64,000 nucleotides of DNA, taken from Micromonospora lupini str. Lupac 08 (GTDB lineage: Bacteria > Actinomycetota > Actinomycetes > Mycobacteriales > Micromonosporaceae). The stretch lies in contig NZ_HF570108.1 in the NCBI RefSeq assembly GCF_000297395.2, forward strand, positions 3,080,106 through 3,144,105. The letters run 5' to 3'. The notes under the pieces were generated by a model, which was not told the origin of the DNA, did not search any database, and saw nothing but the letters and a program-made list of their open reading frames with translations. Made by a program: the position numbers and the translations under genes. Below, piece after piece: positions 25,401-32,289 of this stretch (position 1 is its first letter; every line of letters starts with the position of its first letter).

Positions 25401-26026
25401 TGGTCCGGGCCCATCGCCCGGGCGCCCGGGTTGTACGTGCGCTCGTCGGCGGTCACCAGGACGTGCACGTTGCCGCGCGGGTTGGCGTCGAAGTTGTACC
25501 ACTCCTCGCTGCGGTTCCAGCGGTCCGGCAGACCGGTCGTCGACGGGTGCTGCTTGTCGGCGACGATGGCGGTGCCGGGCAGCACGCCGGGGGAGTGCTC
25601 GGGCATGTGGGCGCCGCCGTTGAGGGTCTGGTCCCACCAGGGGTACTCACCCTCGATGCCCATGTCCAGGGCGTTGTGGATGCCGACGATTCCCTTGCCG
25701 CTGGCCAGGTAACCCTCCACGGCCTGGCGCTGGGCTGCCGAGGTCCAGACCATGCCGGAGGTCTGGAACATGATGATGACGTCGAAGGTGGCGAGGTTGG
25801 CGGGCGTGAAGACGCTCGAGTCCTCGGTCGCCACCAGCTCGAAGTTGTTCGCGGCAGCCTGCTGCTGGAACATGGAGATACCGGCGGGGATCGAGTCGTG
25901 CCGGTAGCCGGCGGTCTTGGTGAACAACAGGGCGCGGAAGGCCGGGGCGGCCGACGCCGGCGGGGCCAGGCCGAGGGCCACTAACAGGCCGACGATCATT
26001 CCTATGATGATGGTGGGGCGACGCAT
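22475..26026 (-). CDS. Secreted ThuA / glucose-sorbosone dehydrogenase multidomain protein with PKD, CBM6 and ricin-B lectin
   Basis: A 1183-residue secreted protein. The signal peptide ends at ~ASAA (26). A ThuA-like domain (~28-250, VLLFTKTAGYRHDSI-like start, HNALD) is followed by a PQQ-type sorbosone dehydrogenase propeller (~260-690, with GRVLYVQRGG and NPFRFSIDP). A PKD domain (~695-780, WTFGDGGTS, HTYTTNG), a CBM6 (~900-1025) and a ricin-B trefoil (~1043-1183, three Q-x-W repeats) close it. Such proteins are taken to act on plant sugars, perhaps as oxidases; the reaction is unproven. The ATG is preceded by AGGAG. Confidence 0.88.
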   Translation of the reverse strand: MRRPTIIIGMIVGLLVALGLAPPASAAPAFRALLFTKTAGYRHDSIPAGISMFQQQAAANNFELVATEDSSVFTPANLATFDVIIMFQTSGMVWTSAAQRQAVEGYLASGKGIVGIHNALDMGIEGEYPWWDQTLNGGAHMPEHSPGVLPGTAIVADKQHPSTTGLPDRWNRSEEWYNFDANPRGNVHVLVTADERTYNPGARAMGPDHPISWCRNAGGGRVWATAMGHAIESYSETNFRNHVLGGVKWAAGNQPGDCGGTVWSNFEKRTLDDNTADPMALAVLPDGRVLYVQRGGQVKIFKPSTNSTVTAATLSVYTGGEDGLTGVAIDPAFASNGYVYVYHSPASSTTDVNRVSRFTLTGDTLNLATEARIIDIPAYRDRTFAEPGHTGGYIEFGPDGNLYIGTGDDTPPNLDPNWQGYAPLDWRSGKANLDAARSAGNTNDLRGKLLRITPSASGGYTIPTGNLYPQGTAQTRPEVYAMGFRNPFRFSIDPATGWVYLADYGPDRNPPTTNRGPEGLVELNVIKTPGNYGWPFCHGNNQPYAPFNPDTGVVGAKFNCNAPVNNSPNNTGLVNLKPIVSPNIWYGYPASTTFPELGSGGSAPMGGPVYRYNAANPSATKFPAYYDGVHFFYEWSRNYIKETHFDSSTAVTRTNSFLPGGNFNKPMDMEFGPDGSLYLLEWGSNFGGGNNDSGLYRIDYIQGGRSPIAKAVGTPTSGSAPLTVQFSSAGTADPDAGNTLSYQWTFGDGGTSTAANPAHTYTTNGNYTAQLKVTDNTGRTGFANVQITVGNTAPVVTITVPPNGGMLNFGDKVSYTVSVSDPGGAAIDCSKVFVNPALGHDDHAHETTEYPGCSGTISTDLLGGHPEGANLYYVLNARYTDDGGTGGAAPLTGYATAILQPKHKQAEYFSSQSGVRIIDQTAAESGKRVGEIANNDWVAFNPMSLSGISNVSYRLSSPSGGGSIELRADSPTGTLLATTAVPSTGGWDNYQSTSPVSVAALSGTHTLYMVFKGSTANWFDLDAFTFGGNGVGVPSTGGGGIAGRTWTVAAQHSGKLMDVSGNSTADGAQVVQWAATGGNNQKWQAVDAGNGAVYLKAVHSGKCLDVVGGSTAQGAYLQHSTCTNSNQQKFTVTATGTTGVYTVKSALSGLCVDVNGASTADGARLLQWGCHSATNQQWRFTAV

Positions 26027-26549
26027 GCCGTCTCCTAGGTGTGGGCGGGCAACTCCGTTTGCGAGCACGGGTCCGGCACGCGCCAGGTTGTGCCTGGGCG
26101 CGCGTGGGCCACGAATGTGCTGATCGCGGTCGTCGTGCCGTCCGCCGAAACGGCAGTCAGCCCCGCAGGACGTCACACAGCGTGACGTGGGCTGTGTGCT
26201 CGTCCAAGGTCTGCGAGGTCAGGATGGGCTATCCACTGATGACTGTCAATGTAACGTCGAGCGTCTGATGTTACCCCCGGGTAGGAGTGGTCGAGTCTGA
26301 CCTGCCTGAGCCGACAGTCGAGCCGATCGAGTGCCGGGCCTGGCAGTCGCCGCAGATCGAGGATTGCGGAGCCGCATCCAAACATCTATCTTCATACGTG
26401 TGATGTTTCCTCGATGTCAAGGAAATGTTTGCACCATAAAAACGCAAGTTCTGCAGAGAGCTACAAAAGTACGTCGCTCAGCGCGTCGAACGGCCTACGG
26501 ACCGGCGTACGGATCTCGTCGATGACTACTATGTGTGAGGGCTATCGGG
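26027..26549. promoter_or_regulatory. Divergent promoter region, ThuA gene / CUT2 operon
   Basis: A 523-bp gap without a credible gene. It contains an unusually AT-rich island (about 26370-26470) with an inverted repeat, AAACATC/GATGTTT spaced by 15 nt, then GGAAATGTTT. Nearer the ThuA gene are paired ATGTAAC and ATGTTAC motifs. These are plausible sites for an unseen regulator; none of the regulators in the window has a matching site here. Confidence 0.4.
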
Positions 26550-28061
26550 ATGGCAGATCCACCACCGGCACCGTTGCTGGCCCTGCGGGGCATCGGCAAG
26601 TCCTTTCTCGGTGTGCGCGTCCTCGACGGGGTCGACCTCGACGTGGCGGCGGGCGAGGTCCACGCGGTCGTCGGTGAGAACGGCGCCGGGAAGTCGACGC
26701 TCATGAAGATCGTCTCGGGTGGGTACGCCCCGGACGAGGGCACCGTCGAGTTCGCCGGTCGACCGCGTGCCTTCCACGGCCCCCGCGACGCGCAGCGGGC
26801 CGGGGTCGGCATCATCCACCAGGAGTTCAACCTGCTGCCCGAGCGCACCGTCGCGGAGAACGTCTATCTCGGCCACGAGCCGGTCCGGCGCGGGCTGGTC
26901 GACCGCCGCGAGATGCTCGACCGCACCCGGCGCCTGCTGGCCTCGATCGGGGAGACCGCGCTGCCGGCCGACTCCCGGGTGGGGCGGCTCGGCGTCGCCC
27001 AGCAACAGGTCGTCGAGATCGCCAAGGCGCTCGCCCTGGACGCGCGGCTGCTCATCATGGACGAGCCGACCGCAGCGCTGGCGGACCAGGAGGTCGAGCT
27101 GCTCTACGGTCTGGTACGCCGGCTCCAGGAACGCGGCATCGGCCTGCTCTACGTGTCGCACCGGCTCACCGAGGTCTTCGACCTGTCCAGCCGGATCACG
27201 GTCCTCAAGGACGGTCGCCGGGTGACCACAGTGAACACCGCGCAGACCACCGCCGACGAGCTGGTGCGGCACATGGTCGGCCGCGAGCTGTCCAGCTACT
27301 ACCCGCAGCGGGCCGGCCCCGACGACCGCGGGCCGGTGCGCCTCACCGTCCGCGGCGGGGGCAACCGCAAGCTGCGCGGGGTGGACCTCGAGTTGCGCGC
27401 CGGCGAGGTGCTCGGCATCGGCGGCCTGCAGGGTTCCGGACGATCGGCGCTGGCCCGTGCGCTCTTCGGGGTGGCCCCGTTCACGACAGGGGACGTGGAG
27501 CTCGACGGCGAACCGGTGCGGCTGCGCTCGCCGCGCGCCGCGATGCGGGCGGGCATCGCGTACGTCACCGAGGACCGCAAGGGTGAGGGCATCGTGGCCC
27601 GACAGTCGGTGCTGGACAACGCGCTGCTCGCCAGCCGGGCCGTGTTCGCGGCGCGGTCCGGTCGCGCCGCCCGCACCGCACGGGTGCGTGAACTGCTCGA
27701 CGCCGTGGAGGTCCGCGCCGCCGGCGACGACCAGGAGATCCGCTTCCTCTCCGGCGGCAACCAGCAGAAGGTCGTCCTGGCCCGGTGGCTCGCGCTGACA
27801 CCACGGATCCTGCTCTTCGACGAGCCGACCCGGGGCATCGACGTGGGCGCGAAGTCGGCCATCCACGATCTCGTCCGGCGCCTGGCGACCGACGGCGCGG
27901 CCGTTCTGATGATCTCGTCGGAGTTGCCGGAACTGCTCGGCATGAGCGACCGCATCGTCGTCCTGCGCGACGGCCGGATCGCGGGCGAGCTGCCCGCCGG
28001 CGCGACCGAGGAAGAGGTCGTCGCCCTCGCGGTCGGCGCCGTCCGGGAGGCCGCCGCGTGA
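26550..28061 (+). CDS. CUT2 sugar ABC importer ATPase with duplicated domains (RbsA/XylG type)
   Basis: A 503-residue tandem ATPase. The first half has an intact Walker A (GENGAGKST) and Walker B (LLIMDEPTAAL). Its signature region reads RLGVAQQQ, where LSVGQ-type is usual. The second half has the degenerate Walker A GLQGSGRS, the signature LSGGNQQK and FDEPTRGIDVG, as in monosaccharide importers. The ATG is chosen over a GTG 15 bases upstream because GAGGG lies in front of it. First gene of the ATPase-permease-permease-binding protein-epimerase operon. Confidence 0.92.
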   Translation: MADPPPAPLLALRGIGKSFLGVRVLDGVDLDVAAGEVHAVVGENGAGKSTLMKIVSGGYAPDEGTVEFAGRPRAFHGPRDAQRAGVGIIHQEFNLLPERTVAENVYLGHEPVRRGLVDRREMLDRTRRLLASIGETALPADSRVGRLGVAQQQVVEIAKALALDARLLIMDEPTAALADQEVELLYGLVRRLQERGIGLLYVSHRLTEVFDLSSRITVLKDGRRVTTVNTAQTTADELVRHMVGRELSSYYPQRAGPDDRGPVRLTVRGGGNRKLRGVDLELRAGEVLGIGGLQGSGRSALARALFGVAPFTTGDVELDGEPVRLRSPRAAMRAGIAYVTEDRKGEGIVARQSVLDNALLASRAVFAARSGRAARTARVRELLDAVEVRAAGDDQEIRFLSGGNQQKVVLARWLALTPRILLFDEPTRGIDVGAKSAIHDLVRRLATDGAAVLMISSELPELLGMSDRIVVLRDGRIAGELPAGATEEEVVALAVGAVREAAA

Positions 28062-28176
28062 GCGCGAGGAGTGAGCCGGGTCTGCGAGCCCGGCAGTCGC
28101 GAATGGAGACGGCCCGATGAGCGCGAGGAGTGAGCCGGGTCTGCGAGCCCCGCAGTCGCGAATGGAGACGGCACCG
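28059..28176 (+). repeat. Two tandem copies of a 59-bp intergenic element between ATPase and permease genes
   Basis: Two head-to-tail units start TGAGCGCGAGGAGTGAGCC and differ at only a handful of positions. The first supplies the ATPase stop. The second ends in GGAGACGGCACC directly before the permease GTG, so it supplies that gene's ribosome site. I recall similar sequences at many gene junctions in Micromonosporaceae, but have not checked this. Confidence 0.9.
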
Positions 28177-29150
28177 TGACCGCCCTGTCGCTTCGTCCGG
28201 CCCGGCACGCCGTACCGGGTGTGTTCGTGGCCCTGGCCCTCACCCTGGTGATCGGTTGGCTGGTCGTACTGCTCGACGGCGGGCAGCTCTTCAACCAGTC
28301 GACGACTGTGAGTCTGCTGCACGTCGCCGCGGGCCTCGGGCTCGTCGCCGTCGGGCAGACCCTTGTCATCCTCGGTGGTTCGCTCGACCTCTCCGTGGCG
28401 TTCGTGATCAGCCTGAGCACCCTCGTGGCGGCCGAGGCGATGAACGGCAGCGACGGCGCGATGCTCCCGGCGATCGGGCTCGCGCTCGCGATCAGCGCCG
28501 CCGTCGGGCTGCTCAACGGGTTGCTCGTCACCAAGGCGCGGATCAACGCGTTCATCGCGACCCTCGGCGTCGGGTTGCTGCTCAAGGGCTACCTCGACAA
28601 CGGCTACGACGGCCCGGCCGGCGAGAGCGCCCCGGCTCTCGTGCGGACTCTCGGATACCAACGGGTCGGTCCGGTCCCGCTGTCCTTCGTGCTGCTGCTC
28701 GCCGTGACCGCGGCGGCCTGGTTCGCGCTGTCGCGGACCCGCTTCGGCCACCACCTGGTGGCCGTCGGCGGCGACCCGGAGGTCGCCCGGCTCTCCGGCG
28801 TCCGCAACGACCGGGTCCTCATCACCGCCCACGTGCTGTGTTCCCTCTGCGCCGGTCTGGCCGGCGTCTACCTGGCCAGCCGACTCGGCTCCGGCGCCCC
28901 ACGGGTGGGCACCGAGGGGCTCTACGACCTGGAGTCGATCGCCGCGGTGGTCCTCGGCGGCACCGCCCTCGCGGGCGGGCGTGGGGGAGTCCTCGGCACG
29001 GTCGGCGGCGTGCTGCTGCTCGCCAGCATCGACGCGGTCTTCAACCAGCTCGAGGTGGACGCGTTCTTCAAGCAGGTGATCCGCGGCGTGATCATCATCG
29101 CCGCGGTCGCCGTCTACGCCCGACGGGCCATGCGAAAGGCGGGGTCCTGA
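28176..29150 (+). CDS. CUT2 sugar ABC importer permease (RbsC type)
   Basis: A 324-residue membrane protein with about ten hydrophobic segments. It has the branched-chain/ribose permease pattern GGSLDLSVAFVISL and VVLGGTALAGGRGGVLGT. It starts with GTG at the end of the second 59-bp repeat. It forms a heterodimer with the following permease. Confidence 0.9.
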   Translation: MTALSLRPARHAVPGVFVALALTLVIGWLVVLLDGGQLFNQSTTVSLLHVAAGLGLVAVGQTLVILGGSLDLSVAFVISLSTLVAAEAMNGSDGAMLPAIGLALAISAAVGLLNGLLVTKARINAFIATLGVGLLLKGYLDNGYDGPAGESAPALVRTLGYQRVGPVPLSFVLLLAVTAAAWFALSRTRFGHHLVAVGGDPEVARLSGVRNDRVLITAHVLCSLCAGLAGVYLASRLGSGAPRVGTEGLYDLESIAAVVLGGTALAGGRGGVLGTVGGVLLLASIDAVFNQLEVDAFFKQVIRGVIIIAAVAVYARRAMRKAGS

Positions 29151-29152
29151 CC

Positions 29153-30130
29153 ATGCGGGTCGCCGAACGTCGTCCGCTGCCGCTGCGGATCCGTACCGAC
29201 GGGATCGCGCCGATCGTCGCGCTCCTGACGGTCCTGCTGATCCTGATCGCGTTCGTCCAGCCCGACTTCCTCGCGCCGTCGTCGCTGATGTCGTTCCTCG
29301 GGCGGTCGGCACCGATCATCCTGCTCGCCGCCGGTCAGTACTTCGTGATCGTCTGTGGAGAGTTCGACCTCTCCGTCGGCTCGCTGGTCACCGCGCAGGT
29401 CGTCGTCGCCGCCCGGCTCATCGACAGCGACCCCTCGCGCACCTGGCCGGTGGTCGTGCTGCTGCTCGCCGGCGGCGCGCTCGTCGGGTTGGTAAACGGC
29501 CTGGTGACCACCGTGCTGCGGGTGCCGTCCTTCATCACCACTCTCGGCATGTTCCTGATCCTCGTCGGCGCCGTGTACCTGTGGTCCGACGGCGCCCCCA
29601 AGGGCGGGCTCTCCGAGGAGTTCCGCCGCTTCGGCCGACGCGCCATCGAGGATGTGCCGCTGCTGGGCCGGATCCCGTACGCGCTGCTCGTCCTGGTGGT
29701 CGTCGCCGCCATCGCCGTCGTGCTGACGCGCTCCGACTTCGGTCGCACACTTGTCGCCGTCGGCGACAATCCGCGCACCGCCGAGCTGAGCGGTGTACGG
29801 GTCGTGCGTACCAAGACGATCGCGTTCATGCTCAGCGGTCTCGCGGCGGCGGTCGCGGCGATCCTCCTGGGCGGGTACAGCGGCGTGTCGTTCCAGGCCG
29901 GCGTCGGCCTGGAGTTCGGGGCGATCACCGCGGTCGTGCTCGGTGGGGTCGCCCTCGGCGGCGGCCGCGGCTCGGTCGTCGGGGCGATGCTCGGCGCCCT
30001 GACCCTCGAGACGCTCTTCGCGTTGATGAACTTCGCCGGCGTCTCCGGCGCTCTCAGATCCACCGTCCAGGGCGTGATCATCCTGCTCGCCGTGGCGGTC
30101 TCTTCCCTGCGTTCCTCCTCCTCCCGATAA
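29153..30130 (+). CDS. CUT2 sugar ABC importer permease (RbsC type), second subunit
   Basis: A 325-residue membrane protein. It shows GEFDLSVGSLVTAQ near the second helix and VVLGGVALGGGRGSVVGA near the C-terminus, as in RbsC. The ATG follows the previous stop by 2 nt. The protein ends in a run of serines (SSLRSSSSR). Confidence 0.9.
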   Translation: MRVAERRPLPLRIRTDGIAPIVALLTVLLILIAFVQPDFLAPSSLMSFLGRSAPIILLAAGQYFVIVCGEFDLSVGSLVTAQVVVAARLIDSDPSRTWPVVVLLLAGGALVGLVNGLVTTVLRVPSFITTLGMFLILVGAVYLWSDGAPKGGLSEEFRRFGRRAIEDVPLLGRIPYALLVLVVVAAIAVVLTRSDFGRTLVAVGDNPRTAELSGVRVVRTKTIAFMLSGLAAAVAAILLGGYSGVSFQAGVGLEFGAITAVVLGGVALGGGRGSVVGAMLGALTLETLFALMNFAGVSGALRSTVQGVIILLAVAVSSLRSSSSR

Positions 30131-30140
30131 AGGTGATTCG

Positions 30141-31325
30141 ATGAGACGATCCATGACCGCACTGGCCGCGGTGAGTGTCCTGGTGCTCGCGGGATGTGCC
30201 ACCGACGAGCCGACCGCGTCCCCCTCCGGCACCGCCTCCGCGGCGGCCGGATCGGGGACCGGCGAGCAGTCCAAGTTCTTCGTGCAGGCCGACTACGACA
30301 ACGAGCTGGCGCTGCTCGACGCCACACCGACGGGCCCGGCCGACAAGCCGTGGGAGCAGGTGCTCAACCCGAAGATGGTGGACACCGCGAAGTACAAGAA
30401 GCCCGGCAAGCACAAGATCTGCTTCTCCAACGCGGCACTGAACAACCCCTGGCGGCAGGTCGGGTTCAAGACCATGCAGGCCGAGGTCGAGGCGCAGAAG
30501 AGCCGGATCAGCGAGTTCGTGCACGTCGACGCCGAGGGCAAGGACCAGAAGCAGATCGCCGACATCAACGATCTGCTCGGCAAGAAGTGCGACGCCCTCA
30601 TCGTCTCGCCGAACACCACCGCCACGCTCACCCCGGCGGTCGAGGCGGCCTGTCAGGCGGGCCTTCCGGTGGTCGTCTTCGACCGGGGGGTCAACACCAC
30701 CTGTCCGGTGACCTTCATCAACCCGGTGGGCGGCTACGGCTTCGGCCACGTGGGCGCGGAGTTCGTCAGCCAGAAGATGAAGCCCGGCGGCAAGGTGCTG
30801 GCCCTGCGCATCCTGCCCGGCGTCGACGTGCTGGAGACCCGCTGGTCGGCCGCGAAGATCGCCCTGGACAAGGCGAAGGTCAACGTCGTCGGGGTCGAGT
30901 TCACCGACGGCGACCCGGCCAAGACCAAGAAGATCGTGAACGACTACATCCAGCGGTACGGCACGATCGACGGGGTCTGGATGGACGCCGGAGCGGTCGC
31001 CGTGGCGGCGGTCGAGGCGTTCCAGGACGCCGGCAAACCCGTACCGCCGATCAACGGTGAGGACCAGCTCGACTTCCTGAAGCTGTGGAAGGACAAGAAG
31101 CTCACCGCCATCGCGCCGACGTATCCGACGTACCAGTGGCGGACGCCGATCATCGCCGCGCTGAACATCCTCGACGGCACCCAGGTGTCCAACCCGTGGA
31201 AGCTGCCGCAGCCGACGATCACCCAGGACAACCTGGACCAGTACCTCGACGCCAGCATGCCGCCGCTGCACTACGCGATGTGCGGCTGCACCGACCTGCC
31301 GGGCTACCCCCAGCGCTGGAAGTAG
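30141..31325 (+). CDS. CUT2 sugar-binding lipoprotein
   Basis: A 394-residue periplasmic-binding-protein family 4/LacI-fold lipoprotein. The lipobox is VLAGC (Cys ~17). The mature part has ICFSNAALNNPWRQ and LIVSPNTTATLTP, the sugar-contact segments of ribose/xylose-type binding proteins. AAAGGTG lies before the ATG. The ligand is a monosaccharide of unknown identity; the following epimerase suggests a pentose, ketose or deoxysugar. Confidence 0.88.
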   Translation: MRRSMTALAAVSVLVLAGCATDEPTASPSGTASAAAGSGTGEQSKFFVQADYDNELALLDATPTGPADKPWEQVLNPKMVDTAKYKKPGKHKICFSNAALNNPWRQVGFKTMQAEVEAQKSRISEFVHVDAEGKDQKQIADINDLLGKKCDALIVSPNTTATLTPAVEAACQAGLPVVVFDRGVNTTCPVTFINPVGGYGFGHVGAEFVSQKMKPGGKVLALRILPGVDVLETRWSAAKIALDKAKVNVVGVEFTDGDPAKTKKIVNDYIQRYGTIDGVWMDAGAVAVAAVEAFQDAGKPVPPINGEDQLDFLKLWKDKKLTAIAPTYPTYQWRTPIIAALNILDGTQVSNPWKLPQPTITQDNLDQYLDASMPPLHYAMCGCTDLPGYPQRWK

Positions 31326-31332
31326 GTTCGCG

Positions 31333-32184
31333 GTGTACGCCATCGGCGTCAACCCCTGGGTGTGGGCCTCGCCAGTCGACGACGAGGCCCTCGCCGAGCT
31401 GATCCCGCGGATCGCCTCGTTCGGGTTCGACGCGGTCGAACTGCCGATCGAGCAGCCCGGCGACTGGGACCCGGTGCGCACCCGGGACCTGCTGGCCGCG
31501 CACGGCCTCGTCGCGGCCGGCGTCTGCGCGGTCACTCCGCCCGGGCGGGACCTGGTGGACGCCGCCCCGGCCGTCGTCGAGTCGACAGTCGCGTACCTCA
31601 TGGGGTGTGTGGCGAGCGCGGCGGCCGTGGGCGCGCCGTGTGTCGGTGGGCCGGTGTACGCCGCGGTCGGTCGCACCTGGCGGATGTCGCTGGCGGAGCG
31701 CGCGGCGTGCTACGCCGACTTTCGGCGGGCCCTGACGCCGGTGGCCGAGCGGGCCGGCGAGTGCGGCGTGAGCATCGGTGTCGAGGCGTTGAACCGCTAC
31801 GAGACGAGCGTTGTCAACACCATCGAGCAGACGGTCGACCTGATCGACGGCCTGCCACCGAACGTCGGCATCATGATCGACACCTATCACATGAACATCG
31901 AGGAGGCCGACCCCTACGCCGCGCTCGCGCTGGCCGGCCCGCACATCAAGCACGTCCAGGTCAGCGGCACCGACCGTGGCGCCCCGGGCAGGGATCATTT
32001 CGACTGGCCCCGCTTCTTCACCGTCCTGCGGGGCACCGGTTACCAGGGTGCGGTCTGCATCGAGTCGTTCACTGCCGACAACGCGACAATCGCCACCGCG
32101 GCGTCGATCTGGCGTCCCCTGGCCCCCTCGCAGGACCGCCTCGCCGTCGACGGCCTGCACCACCTGCGGAAGGTCGTCGCATGA
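31333..32184 (+). CDS. Sugar isomerase/epimerase, TIM-barrel, D-tagatose/D-psicose 3-epimerase-like
   Basis: A 283-residue xylose-isomerase-like TIM barrel. The family's four metal ligands are visible as E151 (GVEALNRYE), D183 (MIDTYHMN), H207 (KHVQVS) and E244 (CIESF), in the order and spacing of D-tagatose 3-epimerase. GTG start, 7 nt after the binding-protein stop, so the last gene of the CUT2 operon. It likely interconverts the imported sugar. Confidence 0.85.
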   Translation: MYAIGVNPWVWASPVDDEALAELIPRIASFGFDAVELPIEQPGDWDPVRTRDLLAAHGLVAAGVCAVTPPGRDLVDAAPAVVESTVAYLMGCVASAAAVGAPCVGGPVYAAVGRTWRMSLAERAACYADFRRALTPVAERAGECGVSIGVEALNRYETSVVNTIEQTVDLIDGLPPNVGIMIDTYHMNIEEADPYAALALAGPHIKHVQVSGTDRGAPGRDHFDWPRFFTVLRGTGYQGAVCIESFTADNATIATAASIWRPLAPSQDRLAVDGLHHLRKVVA

Positions 32185-32207
32185 CCCGGCGACGGCCGGC
32201 CCGTGGT

Positions 32208-32219
32208 GTTAGCGCTAAC
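32208..32219. promoter_or_regulatory. LacI-family operator (beta-helix/ricin gene)
   Basis: GTTAGCGCTAAC is a perfect 12-bp palindrome about 70 bp upstream of the beta-helix gene start, inside its promoter region. Same consensus as the other secreted-enzyme operators here. Confidence 0.8.
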
Positions 32220-32289
32220 GCCCACCCCCCGAACCCGCCTCGCTGAGGCGTATCCCCCACCACCCCCGTCACCCCCAGGAGACCGTCCC

